From contig DIJC01000018.1 in NCBI GenBank assembly GCA_002421005.1, forward strand, positions 1 through 64,000: 64,000 nt of DNA. Reading direction: 5' to 3'. Each line of letters starts with the position of its first letter. Positions within the stretch are counted from its first letter, which is position 1. A program made the position numbers and the translations under genes. The notes under the pieces are model-generated. The model saw only the letters and a list, made by a program, of their open reading frames with translations, searched no databases and was not told where the DNA came from. Below are positions 41,082 through 48,308 of this stretch, piece after piece. This DNA is from Enterobacteriaceae bacterium UBA5654. Lineage in GTDB: Bacteria; Pseudomonadota; Gammaproteobacteria; Enterobacterales; Enterobacteriaceae.

Positions 41082-42221
41082 GTGGCAGAGCAGCAATATG
41101 ACGTGGCGGTGATTGGTCTGGGGGCGCTGGGCGCAGCGGCGCTGTGGCGACTGGCAGAGCAGGGGGCGAAAGTGATTGGGATAGAGCAGTTCACGCCGCC
41201 TCACGATCTTGGCGCAACGCACGGTAAAACCCGGCTGTTTCGCACCTTCTGCCTTGAGCACCCGGCGCTGGGGGAGTATGCCCGGTTATCCCGGCAGCTT
41301 TTTGCGGTACTGGAACAGCAGACCGGGGAAAAACTGCTATCAGTGACCGGGGGAACGATCATTGGTCGCCCGAATTCGCAGGCGGTCAGCGGCACGCTAC
41401 AGGCAGCTGACCGCCTCGGCGTGCAGCTGCCGGTATGGTCTGCCCGCGAACTGGCAGAGCGCCAGCCGCAGCATCTTGGCTTACGCGCCGACGAAGTGGC
41501 GGTAGTGGATGCCGAAGCAGGCGTGGCTAACCCGGAGGGATTCATTCGTGCGGCGCTGCAACGTGCAGGACAGTTATCGGCAGATGTCCTGTCGCAGGTG
41601 CGGGTCGAAGGCATCCGTGATGAAGGCACCGGCGTCAGCATTGCGACCTCCTCCGGTGAGATCCGCGCCACGCAGGTGGTGGTAGCGGGCGGCGCATGGT
41701 TAACCCGTTTTGCGCCGGATCTTCCTCTCGATCCTGTCCGCACGGTGATGACCTGGTTTGATGCAGCGCCGGGCTATGGACTCGATGCGTTCCCGGTTTT
41801 TGTCCGCGAAATCAACCCGCAGTTGACGCTGTGGGGGCACGGAGCGTTGCCGGGAGGCGCAGTCAAACTCGGTGTCGGTGATATCGGCGTGCCGCGACGC
41901 GGACTAAACCCGGATCATCTTGATCGCCATATTCGCCCGGAAGATACCGCCGCGTTAACCGGGGCCGTTCGCCAATGGCTGGGGGGCATTAACCCAAAGC
42001 CGATCGGTGTGCATCCATGCATGATCACCCGCACACCGGACGCGCAGTTTATTGTCGGGCGCTATAAAGGCAATGTGCTGGTGGCTGGCGGTGACAGCGG
42101 TCATGCTTTCAAACATGCCCCCGCGCTGGGTGAAATCGTTGCCCGACAGACGCTGGGCAAACCGAACGATCTTGATACCCGATTTATTGATCCGCAGAGA
42201 TTCCGTACTTATCGGAATTAA
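41082..42221 (+). CDS. FAD-dependent amine oxidase of the sarcosine/N-methyltryptophan oxidase family
   Basis: Monomeric sarcosine oxidase/MTOX-type flavoenzyme (379 aa from GTG), which oxidises secondary or N-methyl amines with release of H2O2. The FAD motif is VAVIGLGALGAAALWRL near residue 7, followed by GATHGKTRLFRTF. The Cys that carries covalent FAD in this family is conserved (Cys313 in GVHPCMITRTPDAQFIVG). GTG at 41082 is preferred because AAGGAA lies 9 bases before it, although the frame is open back into the preceding gene. E. coli SolA is the nearest enteric relative by type. Substrate unknown. Confidence 0.85.
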   Translation: MAEQQYDVAVIGLGALGAAALWRLAEQGAKVIGIEQFTPPHDLGATHGKTRLFRTFCLEHPALGEYARLSRQLFAVLEQQTGEKLLSVTGGTIIGRPNSQAVSGTLQAADRLGVQLPVWSARELAERQPQHLGLRADEVAVVDAEAGVANPEGFIRAALQRAGQLSADVLSQVRVEGIRDEGTGVSIATSSGEIRATQVVVAGGAWLTRFAPDLPLDPVRTVMTWFDAAPGYGLDAFPVFVREINPQLTLWGHGALPGGAVKLGVGDIGVPRRGLNPDHLDRHIRPEDTAALTGAVRQWLGGINPKPIGVHPCMITRTPDAQFIVGRYKGNVLVAGGDSGHAFKHAPALGEIVARQTLGKPNDLDTRFIDPQRFRTYRN

Positions 42222-42230
42222 GAGAATGCT

Positions 42231-43355
42231 ATGGGACGTTTAGTATTGCAGGGCGTGGGAAAAACTTTTCACGACCTGAACGTGGTTCAGGGTGTCGACC
42301 TTGCCATAGAAGATGGCGAATTTGTGGTGATCGTTGGGCCGTCCGGCAGCGGTAAATCCACGCTATTACGTATGATCGCAGGACTGGAGGACATTAACGC
42401 CGGGGAAATGTTTCTCGACGGCAATCTTATCAACGATACCCTGCCGCAGGAGCGCAGTATCGGGATGGTATTCCAGTCTTACGCCCTGTATCCCCATATG
42501 ACGGTGGCGGAAAACATGGCCTATGGACTGACGCTGGCAAAGCGCCCAAAAGAGGAGATCGCCCGACGGGTAAATGACGCTGCCAGTATTCTGCAAATAA
42601 CCCCGCTGTTGGCGCGTAAACCCGCGATGCTTTCCGGGGGGCAACGCCAGCGCGTGGCTATTGGCCGGGCGCTGGTAAAAGAGCCGTCCCTGTTTTTGTT
42701 TGACGAGCCCTTATCCAATCTCGACGCGGCTTTACGGGTAGAAATGCGGGTACAAATTGCGCGCCTGCATCAGAGGCTCGCCTCCACCATGATTTACGTG
42801 ACGCACGATCAGGTGGAAGCGATGACGCTGGCTGACCGTATCGTCATGATGTCAGCGGGCCGCATCGCCCAGATTGGCACGCCGCTGGAGCTTTACCATC
42901 ACCCGGCTACGCTTGAGGTCGCGACGTTTATCGGCTCACCCCGAATGAATATTTTGCCCGTCACTATTGAGGCGGCAGACGAGCACGGCGTGCAGGTACG
43001 CTTGCCGGGTAAGGCGCTATTAACGGTAGCGGTGGATGGGCGTGAGGCCGTGGTTGGTCATGCCGCATGGCTGGGGATCCGTCCAGAACACCTGCTGATC
43101 AATGAGGAGGAGGGGGCAAAGCTGACCGCAACGCTGGTATTACGTGAGCATCTCGGTCACGAAATGCTGGCGTATTATCAGCCGGAGGGCATGGACACAA
43201 CGCTGACGCAGCGCATTGCCGGGGAGGCAGAACTAACCCCGGGTGCCGCAGTCACGCTGAATATCCGCGCCCGCTACAGCCACCTGTTCTCTGCGCAAGG
43301 GAATGCGTTCCGCGCGGTAAATGAGACGGGTAAAAACGTTAATCCGAAGAAGTGA
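42231..43355 (+). CDS. ABC transporter ATPase, UgpC/MalK type
   Basis: Cytoplasmic ATPase of the CUT1 importer (374 aa). Walker A GPSGSGKSTLLR, Q-loop VFQSYALYPHM, signature LSGGQRQRVAIGRAL, Walker B LFLFDEPLSNLD and switch His in YVTHDQVEAM are all intact. A C-terminal regulatory TOBE/OB region (about 240-370) is present, as in MalK and UgpC. It ends the operon, 9 bases after the oxidase gene, and is followed by a terminator. Confidence 0.93.
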   Translation: MGRLVLQGVGKTFHDLNVVQGVDLAIEDGEFVVIVGPSGSGKSTLLRMIAGLEDINAGEMFLDGNLINDTLPQERSIGMVFQSYALYPHMTVAENMAYGLTLAKRPKEEIARRVNDAASILQITPLLARKPAMLSGGQRQRVAIGRALVKEPSLFLFDEPLSNLDAALRVEMRVQIARLHQRLASTMIYVTHDQVEAMTLADRIVMMSAGRIAQIGTPLELYHHPATLEVATFIGSPRMNILPVTIEAADEHGVQVRLPGKALLTVAVDGREAVVGHAAWLGIRPEHLLINEEEGAKLTATLVLREHLGHEMLAYYQPEGMDTTLTQRIAGEAELTPGAAVTLNIRARYSHLFSAQGNAFRAVNETGKNVNPKK

Positions 43356-43369
43356 AGCCAGGCTTCAGA

Positions 43370-43403
43370 GGCCCGATACCAGGATAGGATCGAGCCTTTT
43401 TAT
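43370..43403 (+). terminator. Rho-independent terminator of the monooxygenase-ABC operon
   Basis: GGCCCGAT (43370-43377) pairs with ATCGAGCC (43389-43396; one mismatch) and is followed by TTTTTATT. It lies 15 bases after the ATPase stop. Confidence 0.75.
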
Positions 43404-43415
43404 TAAGCCGCTAAA

Positions 43416-43667
43416 TCAATATTTGATATCTCTGGCTTCCTGACGCCCATCCTGCTTGTCCTGACGTTTGTCCTGACGGCATTCATGATTACTTTTATCG
43501 TTACTGACCACGCATTGGCGTTTGTCCTGGCGTGCATCCTGACGAGCGTCCTGGCGTGTATCACGCGCTTCACGACGCTGGTGCGCCTGCTCTGTGGCCT
43601 GTGCTGTTGTCATAAACCCGCCGGCGAGAAGAAGAAGTCCGGTAAAAACAGCAATATGTGATTTCAT
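43416..43667 (-). CDS. Exported RQD-repeat low-complexity peptide
   Basis: An 83-aa product with a signal peptide (KSHIAVFTGLLLLAGGFMTT, cleavage near AQA). The mature part is almost entirely Arg, Gln, Asp, Glu and Lys arranged as RQD-type tetrads (DTRQDARQDARQDKRQ and RQDKRQDKQDGRQEAR), interrupted by one loop CVVSNDKSNHEC whose two Cys could form a disulfide. That suggests a short periplasmic helical hairpin or intrinsically disordered peptide. The start at 43667 is chosen over 43700 because the signal peptide begins there. No family assigned; it resembles other repetitive Arg/Gln/Asp peptides of proteobacteria only in composition. Confidence 0.7.
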   Translation of the reverse strand: MKSHIAVFTGLLLLAGGFMTTAQATEQAHQRREARDTRQDARQDARQDKRQCVVSNDKSNHECRQDKRQDKQDGRQEARDIKY

Positions 43668-43915
43668 AGTTGACCTTAAAATGTACTGAAATAAAAACAT
43701 GTTCGCGAGCCAGTGCTGCGCGTCTGGCTATTGTAATAAAAGGGCGATTTCAGAAAGGAAGCTAAAATGCGGTTTTTGCGTTTTTTGTCTATGACAGCGG
43801 GCGGTAACGCAGCTTTTGCCAGATGTTCTTACCCTACACGCCAATTCGTAATAACGTTAGTTACATGAAAATGTTAGCTTTGTAATGTAAGCAGTGCTCA
43901 ATACGGAGGTATTCT

Positions 43916-44053
43916 TTGCTGATTAAATTCAAAAAAGAACGTTGCCACCAGGAAGATCGTCGGCTTGCGCTGTGGCTTGCGACATCAGCCGGATTGCTGA
44001 ATGCGATTGCGGGACACCGGCAGGCTCATGGCGAGCTTGCCGGTATCGTATGA
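43916..44053 (+). pseudogene. N-terminal remnant of a DUF1275 (YoaK-family) membrane protein
   Basis: A TTG-initiated frame with GGAGGT 7 bases upstream reads LIKFKKERCHQEDRRLALW then LATSAGLLNAIAG. The pattern 'RRLALLLATSAGxLNA' is the start of DUF1275 transporters-like proteins, which are about 220 aa. After about 33 residues the similarity ends and an unrelated tail (HRQAHGELAGIV) reaches a stop exactly at the end of the neighbouring minus-strand gene. The rest of the gene has been lost, so this marks a deletion or insertion boundary. Confidence 0.55.
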
Positions 44054-45061
44054 CTACGACAGTTCCAGCACCTGTCCTCCCTCTTCAGCCAGACGCGCCA
44101 GGTAGTGCGGCGCATCCAGAATCTGGTACGGGAAGTACAGGCCCGGCGCAACCGGCGGCTTGCCATCCAGCCCAACCAGTCGTTCAAGGAGCAAAGCAAT
44201 GCTCATACCGGTTAAGGGTGCCGCGCCGCCTGGATGGACTACCGCATGGCGGGTATGCAGAGCCTGTCCCGCAGGGTCCAGACCAGAAATATCAATAATA
44301 ATCTCGGTTGAAAAGGCTCCACCCCGGCGTCTGCTCGAGCTGACACCCATACCGAGGTCGAACTGGACGCTGCGTGCGCCCGTGGACGACGCCAGTCCGA
44401 CTACGTCAATCGACGAGAAGCCGGTGGCATCAATTTGACTGCCGTCCAGCGCAGAGAATACCGCCTTTGCATTATCACCTTCACGCCATATATAGTCGCC
44501 CGCCCGGCGCGTGAGCGCTCTGGGCATCAGATGATTTAAATGTTCAAAATCAGCCGCCACTGCCGGACCGCCGACATCTTCTTCATCGACCAGAGCACCA
44601 ATACGGATTTCATGTACTTCGCTGAATGACCGGGCCAGATGGAGCGCAGGCACCGTCGTGGCACCCACCAGCCATTCATAGCCAAGCACTATCGCGGCGG
44701 CACCCGTCGCATTCATAAAGCTGGCGATTTCCGGGGCAATCTCGAACACGCCCGACGAGATGCTCAGATGCGGCACGCCGCGTGCCTGGGCGAAGCGAAG
44801 TGCAGCCAGCGAATGGTCCTTATAGAGCACAACCACCGCACTGATTTTTTGCTGCCCCAGCCCCAGATCGGCGCGGGCAGTGTCGATCTTCACTCCCTGC
44901 GCACGCCCGATTTCTGCGGCTGCGTTTTGCGCTTTGGCCTCGTCGCGGCCGCCTATCAGCAGGGGAATATCAGGATAAGTGGCGCGTAATGCTTTGGCGG
45001 TCTGACGGCCAATAGCGCCGCTGCCGCCCAGGAGTAGTATCGGATCAAATGACATACGCAT
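44054..45061 (-). CDS. Saccharopine dehydrogenase-type NAD(P)-binding protein
   Basis: A 335-aa oxidoreductase with an N-terminal Rossmann fold: ILLLGGSGAIGRQTAKALRA then LLIGGRDEAKA, typical of the saccharopine-dehydrogenase-like family. No lysine-pathway neighbours exist, so true saccharopine metabolism is unlikely. The start at 45061 has GAGGAAAC before it. It is divergent from a TetR-family regulator, with two perfect palindromes between them, so it is probably the regulator's target. Its 3' end abuts a truncated DUF1275 gene. Confidence 0.78.
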   Translation of the reverse strand: MRMSFDPILLLGGSGAIGRQTAKALRATYPDIPLLIGGRDEAKAQNAAAEIGRAQGVKIDTARADLGLGQQKISAVVVLYKDHSLAALRFAQARGVPHLSISSGVFEIAPEIASFMNATGAAAIVLGYEWLVGATTVPALHLARSFSEVHEIRIGALVDEEDVGGPAVAADFEHLNHLMPRALTRRAGDYIWREGDNAKAVFSALDGSQIDATGFSSIDVVGLASSTGARSVQFDLGMGVSSSRRRGGAFSTEIIIDISGLDPAGQALHTRHAVVHPGGAAPLTGMSIALLLERLVGLDGKPPVAPGLYFPYQILDAPHYLARLAEEGGQVLELS

Positions 45062-45083
45062 GTTTCCTCGTTTACGTGGTAAG

Positions 45084-45096
45084 CTACCATTGGTAG
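45084..45096. promoter_or_regulatory. TetR-type operator 1
   Basis: CTACC-ATT-GGTAG is a perfect 13-base palindrome 23 bases upstream of the dehydrogenase start and between the two divergent genes. The extended form reads GCTACCATTGGTAGG. It shares its plan with operator 2, 41 bases away centre to centre. Confidence 0.7.
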
Positions 45097-45124
45097 GAAA
45101 GGTAGCATCACTGATAAACAAAAG

Positions 45125-45137
45125 CTACTTTTAGTAG
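45125..45137. promoter_or_regulatory. TetR-type operator 2
   Basis: CTACT-TTT-AGTAG is a perfect 13-base palindrome 17 bases upstream of the TetR gene start, extended as GCTACTTTTAGTAGG. Together with operator 1 it gives a GCTACYWTTRGTAGG-like consensus for this regulator. Confidence 0.7.
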
Positions 45138-45153
45138 GTTTTACGGAAAAGGT

Positions 45154-45765
45154 ATGATGAAAGACAATAATTCCCCGGTCACGAAGTCCCGTGCGCAAAG
45201 GTTATCGAAGGCAGAACGGCGACAGCAACTACTTGATACCGCGCTGCTGATCGTGCGCGAGGAAAACGCAGATCGCCTCACTCTGGGTCATCTCGCAGCG
45301 CGTGCTGGCGTCTCAAAACCGGTGGTTTATGATCATTTCGCCACCCGTTCAGAGTTACTTATTGAGCTGTACCGGTGGATTGATACGGAGCGGGTCAGAA
45401 CCTTCACCGAAGCCATGACGACTTCCGGCAGAAGTCTTGAGGAAACCGTGCAGGTGCTGGCAAGCGCCTATATCCAGTGCGCCGCAGATAAAACCGACGA
45501 GTTCCATTCGGTCGGTGCGGCGCTGGCAGGCAGCGAAGAGAAAGCGGCGGTTTTCCAGGAACTGCTTGATAACTGCGTCGCGATGTTTGTCGCCGTCCTG
45601 ACGCCGCACGTCAACATGTCGCCCCCGTCGTTACAGCGATGCTGTATTGGCCTGGTCGGTGCGGGGGAGGCGCTGTCCGTTGCGCTCACTCGTGGACGCC
45701 TGAAGCCTTCGGAAGCGGTGGCGGCCTTCGCTTCGCTGATCAGGGGAGTGGCGCTGGCGGGTTAA
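45154..45765 (+). CDS. TetR-family transcriptional regulator
   Basis: A 203-aa one-component regulator. The N-terminal helix-turn-helix is LTLGHLAARAGVSKPVVYDH then FATRSELL (residues about 40-68). The C-terminal ligand-binding domain is variable and gives no ligand clue. It is divergent from the saccharopine-dehydrogenase-like gene with two palindromic operators in the 92-base gap; each operator is close to one gene, so repression of both is expected. The start could also be the next ATG one codon later. Confidence 0.88.
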   Translation: MMKDNNSPVTKSRAQRLSKAERRQQLLDTALLIVREENADRLTLGHLAARAGVSKPVVYDHFATRSELLIELYRWIDTERVRTFTEAMTTSGRSLEETVQVLASAYIQCAADKTDEFHSVGAALAGSEEKAAVFQELLDNCVAMFVAVLTPHVNMSPPSLQRCCIGLVGAGEALSVALTRGRLKPSEAVAAFASLIRGVALAG

Positions 45766-45885
45766 GGGGGAAATCGAGGCGCGGATGTCAATGGTATAAA
45801 AGCCATACGGACATCCGGGTGTATAAGCGGTTAAAATAAAAAATATAAACGTTGCTAAATAAATTCCCCTGTGTCTTAATGACTC

Positions 45886-46058
45886 ATCGGTTTGAAATAC
45901 AGACCTTATGAAAGCAGTTTTAGTAAAGCAGTCCTCAGTTCAGGTGTTATCTAAAGATACCCTTCTTCATGAGCCTCCTCCTAAGTGCCAAATAAGTCAC
46001 TCTCTCATTACAGGCCATTACCGCCGCGCTTAGTGGCTCATCAATTAAGGAAGTATCT
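45886..46058 (+). ncRNA. cspA-type cold-shock 5' leader (RNA thermosensor)
   Basis: The sequence from about 45886 carries the cold box CGGTTTGAAATACAGACC (45888-45905) followed by AAAGCAG, AGTAAAGCAGTC, GTTATC and GATACCC in the same order as the long E. coli cspA leader. AAGGAAG precedes the ATG at 46059, and GAGCC/GGCTC segments could form the inhibitory stem. About 170 bases, typical length. Predicted to switch structure with temperature and increase translation in the cold. Confidence 0.8.
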
Positions 46059-46271
46059 ATGTCTAATAAAATGACTGGTTTAGTAAAATGGTTTAACTCC
46101 GATAAAGGTTTTGGCTTTATCACTCCGAACGACGGCAGCAAAGATGTATTTGTACATTTCTCTGCTATCCAGAGTGACAACTACAAAACGCTTGATGAAG
46201 GTCAGCAGGTTTCTTTCACCATTGAAAATGGTGCGAAAGGCCCGGCCGCCGGAAACGTTACCGCGATCTAA
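46059..46271 (+). CDS. Cold-shock protein of the CspA family
   Basis: A 70-aa OB-fold RNA/DNA-binding cold-shock protein that acts as an RNA chaperone. Both RNP motifs are intact: KGFGFITP and VFVHFSAIQ. It begins MSNKMTGLVKWFNSDKGFGF and ends GNVTAI, closest in type to cold-inducible CspA/CspG/CspI rather than the constitutive CspC/E. The cspA-type long leader supports cold induction. The exact paralogue cannot be fixed from sequence alone. Confidence 0.94.
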   Translation: MSNKMTGLVKWFNSDKGFGFITPNDGSKDVFVHFSAIQSDNYKTLDEGQQVSFTIENGAKGPAAGNVTAI

Positions 46272-46351
46272 ATCGCGTTAATTATCAGTGAGGCTTACAA
46301 CAGCGATGAAGACAACAGTCTGAGCAGCTAAGTTTTACGGATAATAAAATA

Positions 46352-46376
46352 AACCCGCCTGGTGCGGGTTTTTTAT
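46352..46376 (+). terminator. Rho-independent terminator after the cold-shock gene
   Basis: AACCCGC, CTGGT, GCGGGTT followed by TTTTATT is a compact, typical intrinsic terminator about 80 bases past the stop. Confidence 0.92.
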
Positions 46377-47002
46377 TGTCCTGATTTCGCAGAAAGCTGC
46401 GTTTTATTTATTTCCCGTTGGCCTGAAGCAGGGTGTTTTAACGTAACTTATTGAATTATTTATTATCATGCATATTCTCCTGGCCTGCCGCACATGCGCT
46501 CATCACAGCCCAAAGCGCCGCATCCGCAGCGTGCTTGGCGGCTCACGATGGTATGTCTCTGCTTCATGCATCACGCCACTCATTTTGAATTCAAACGCGA
46601 CGCGTCATTAAATAAAAAACAATCCTTAGCATTAGCATTCCTTTTTTGCCACTTATTTTAATAAAGAGAAAAATCTCAGGACCGTGAAAAAAGAGGCAAG
46701 AATATGCGGAATTTTCAGGGCGTAAAGCCGCAGAGAAAAATAAAATGTCTTACCATAACAAAAAGGTACCGCCAGAAAATCGCAATGGCGATGAATGATA
46801 ATGGCTCATTTAAAGCGGCTTGACGCGCCCTGAAATCAGTCAGTAAAAAATTCATAACGCTACCCGCCTCTGTAACGTCATAATAAACCACAGATTATCG
46901 ATAAGTTAATTAATTAAAAATTTATATTCCCGTTCACTGCCAGACTTAAGTCAGTACGTAAAAAACGTATGCCGAATTTTTGCTTTAAATAAAAGGTTTA
47001 CT
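46377..47002. other. 626-base gap without a recognisable gene
   Basis: AT-rich sequence with no convincing coding frame, tRNA or mobile-element end. A short frame near 46746 (MSYHNKKVPPENRNGDE) has no support. The stretch upstream of the yciF remnant keeps a plausible ribosome-binding site (AAAAGG). It looks like degraded intergenic DNA. Confidence 0.5.
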
Positions 47003-47231
47003 ATGACGATTACAACCCTTCAGGAATTATTTATTCACGATTTGTCCGATGTTTACAGTGCGGAAAAACAGATTACCCGCGCACTGCCAAAAATGGCGCG
47101 CGCTGGAAGGTCTTGCTGAAGAAGCGCAGGAAATTATTGATTCAGTTGAGGCAGGCCCGGTGCGGGACGCAGGACTGATCGGGGTCGCGCGTCTGCTGGC
47201 CGAAACGCTGAAAGAAGAAAAAGCGACCTGA
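47003..47231 (+). pseudogene. yciF: YciF/DUF892 ferritin-like gene with two internal deletions
   Basis: The frame opens MTITTLQELFIHDLSDVYSA then EKQITRALPKMARA, matching the N-terminus of YciF. A frameshift at about 47105 joins it to ALEGLAEEAQEIIDSVEAG with PVRDAGLIGVA, the middle of YciF, which then passes directly to RLLAETLKEEKAT, near the C-terminus. So roughly half of the 166-aa protein, including helices of the ferritin-like bundle, is missing in two pieces, and the reading frame is broken. Non-functional remnant. Confidence 0.78.
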
Positions 47232-47254
47232 ACAGCGCCGCTCTGGCGCGTTGA

Positions 47255-48187
47255 TCACGCCTGCGCTTTTACTTTGCTGACCTGCGCCAGCTTATGCTGC
47301 TGCGGGGAATGGCCGAGAACGCGCTTGAAGGCGGTGGAAAACGCGCTAATCGATTCGTATCCCAAAGACGACGCCAGCTGTGTAACCTGCTCCGCCGAAT
47401 GTTCAAGCCGGTCGCAGGCCAGTACCATGCGCCAGCGGGTCAGATATTGCCCCGGCGTCTCTCCCATTACTTCACGAAAGCGGGTGGCGAAAATAGTGCG
47501 CGACATTCCGGCCTCTGCGCTCATCGCCTGCAATGTCCAGCGTCGACCGGGTTCAGCATGGATGCCCTGAATGGCGCGATACAGTCGCTTGTCCGATAAG
47601 GCTGCCAGCCAACCTGTTTCCAGGCGGTTCTCATGAATTAACTGGGATCGCAGAGCCTGCACCAGAATCATATGCGCCAGATCCTGCGCCAGCAATTGCG
47701 CGCCGGGCAAGTCTTCACGCGTCTCCTGAATCATGCGCATTACCGCCCATCGCAAAGCCGCCTGTTCCATTTGCCCTTTCAGGTGGACCACCGGCGGCAA
47801 AAGTCCGAGAAGCAAATCCGCATGGCTGCCGCTGATGGCAAAACGGGCACCTGCCAGCGAAAAGGTTTCGCCTGCGCCCACCATCACCGTGCCGCCGGGT
47901 TGAGCAGGCGGAAATAGGGTGGCGGCTTGCGTGGCCGGTAAGGACAGGTCGCTGGCCAAACGAAACGGTCGGCCCCTGGGTAAGATGAAGGTATCGCCCT
48001 GTTCGAGATGGATCGGTTCTTCAACGCCCTCTACCGCCATCCAGCCGTTGCCGGAAAGAATGGAGTAGCATTTGATCTGCCCGTGCTGGTCAGCAAAGTC
48101 TATACACCAGTCGCCTCCCGCCACAAAACCCGATGACACCGTCGCGACCGGACGTAACAGCGAAAGCAACTCTGAGAGTACATCCAT
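47255..48187 (-). CDS. AraC-family regulator with cupin_6 sensor domain
   Basis: A 310-aa AraC-type regulator. The N-terminal cupin-like AraC_binding_2 domain (about 1-185) begins MDVLSELLSLLRPVATVSSG and includes CYSILSGNGWMAVEG. The C-terminal helix-turn-helix pair is WTLQAMSAEAGMSRTIFATR and LASSLGYESISAFSTAFKRV. The start at 48187 is chosen because family members begin with this 'MDxLSxLL' sequence. It is divergent from an NmrA-like gene, whose promoter it probably controls; a 7-bp inverted repeat lies between. Confidence 0.9.
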   Translation of the reverse strand: MDVLSELLSLLRPVATVSSGFVAGGDWCIDFADQHGQIKCYSILSGNGWMAVEGVEEPIHLEQGDTFILPRGRPFRLASDLSLPATQAATLFPPAQPGGTVMVGAGETFSLAGARFAISGSHADLLLGLLPPVVHLKGQMEQAALRWAVMRMIQETREDLPGAQLLAQDLAHMILVQALRSQLIHENRLETGWLAALSDKRLYRAIQGIHAEPGRRWTLQAMSAEAGMSRTIFATRFREVMGETPGQYLTRWRMVLACDRLEHSAEQVTQLASSLGYESISAFSTAFKRVLGHSPQQHKLAQVSKVKAQA

Positions 48188-48195
48188 AAAATTCC

Positions 48196-48239
48196 GAACG
48201 ATAAATAAAATAATACGCACTATAGAGAATGGATCGTTC
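48196..48239. promoter_or_regulatory. Inverted repeat in the AraC/NmrA divergent region
   Basis: GAACGAT (48196-48202) and ATCGTTC (48233-48239) are perfect complements 30 bases apart, between the two divergent starts. This could be a pair of binding sites for the AraC-family regulator. Confidence 0.4.
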
Positions 48240-48308
48240 AGACCGCAAGGAATAAGGTAGCTTATCAAAACAACGCCGGAACAGGCACTTTCCCCAGGGA
48301 GAAACCTT

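Noticed and set aside
43450..43580. DNA repeat array (CRISPR or minisatellite)
   Set aside because: The repetition (GTCCTGACG-type units) follows from the RQD repeats of an encoded exported peptide with a good signal sequence.
44054..45061. Lysine-pathway saccharopine dehydrogenase
   Set aside because: Only the Rossmann fold family is supported; no lysine pathway neighbours and enterobacteria make lysine by the diaminopimelate route.
46746..46796. 17-codon frame MSYHNKKVPPENRNGDE
   Set aside because: Too short, no convincing ribosome-binding site, no family; probably chance.
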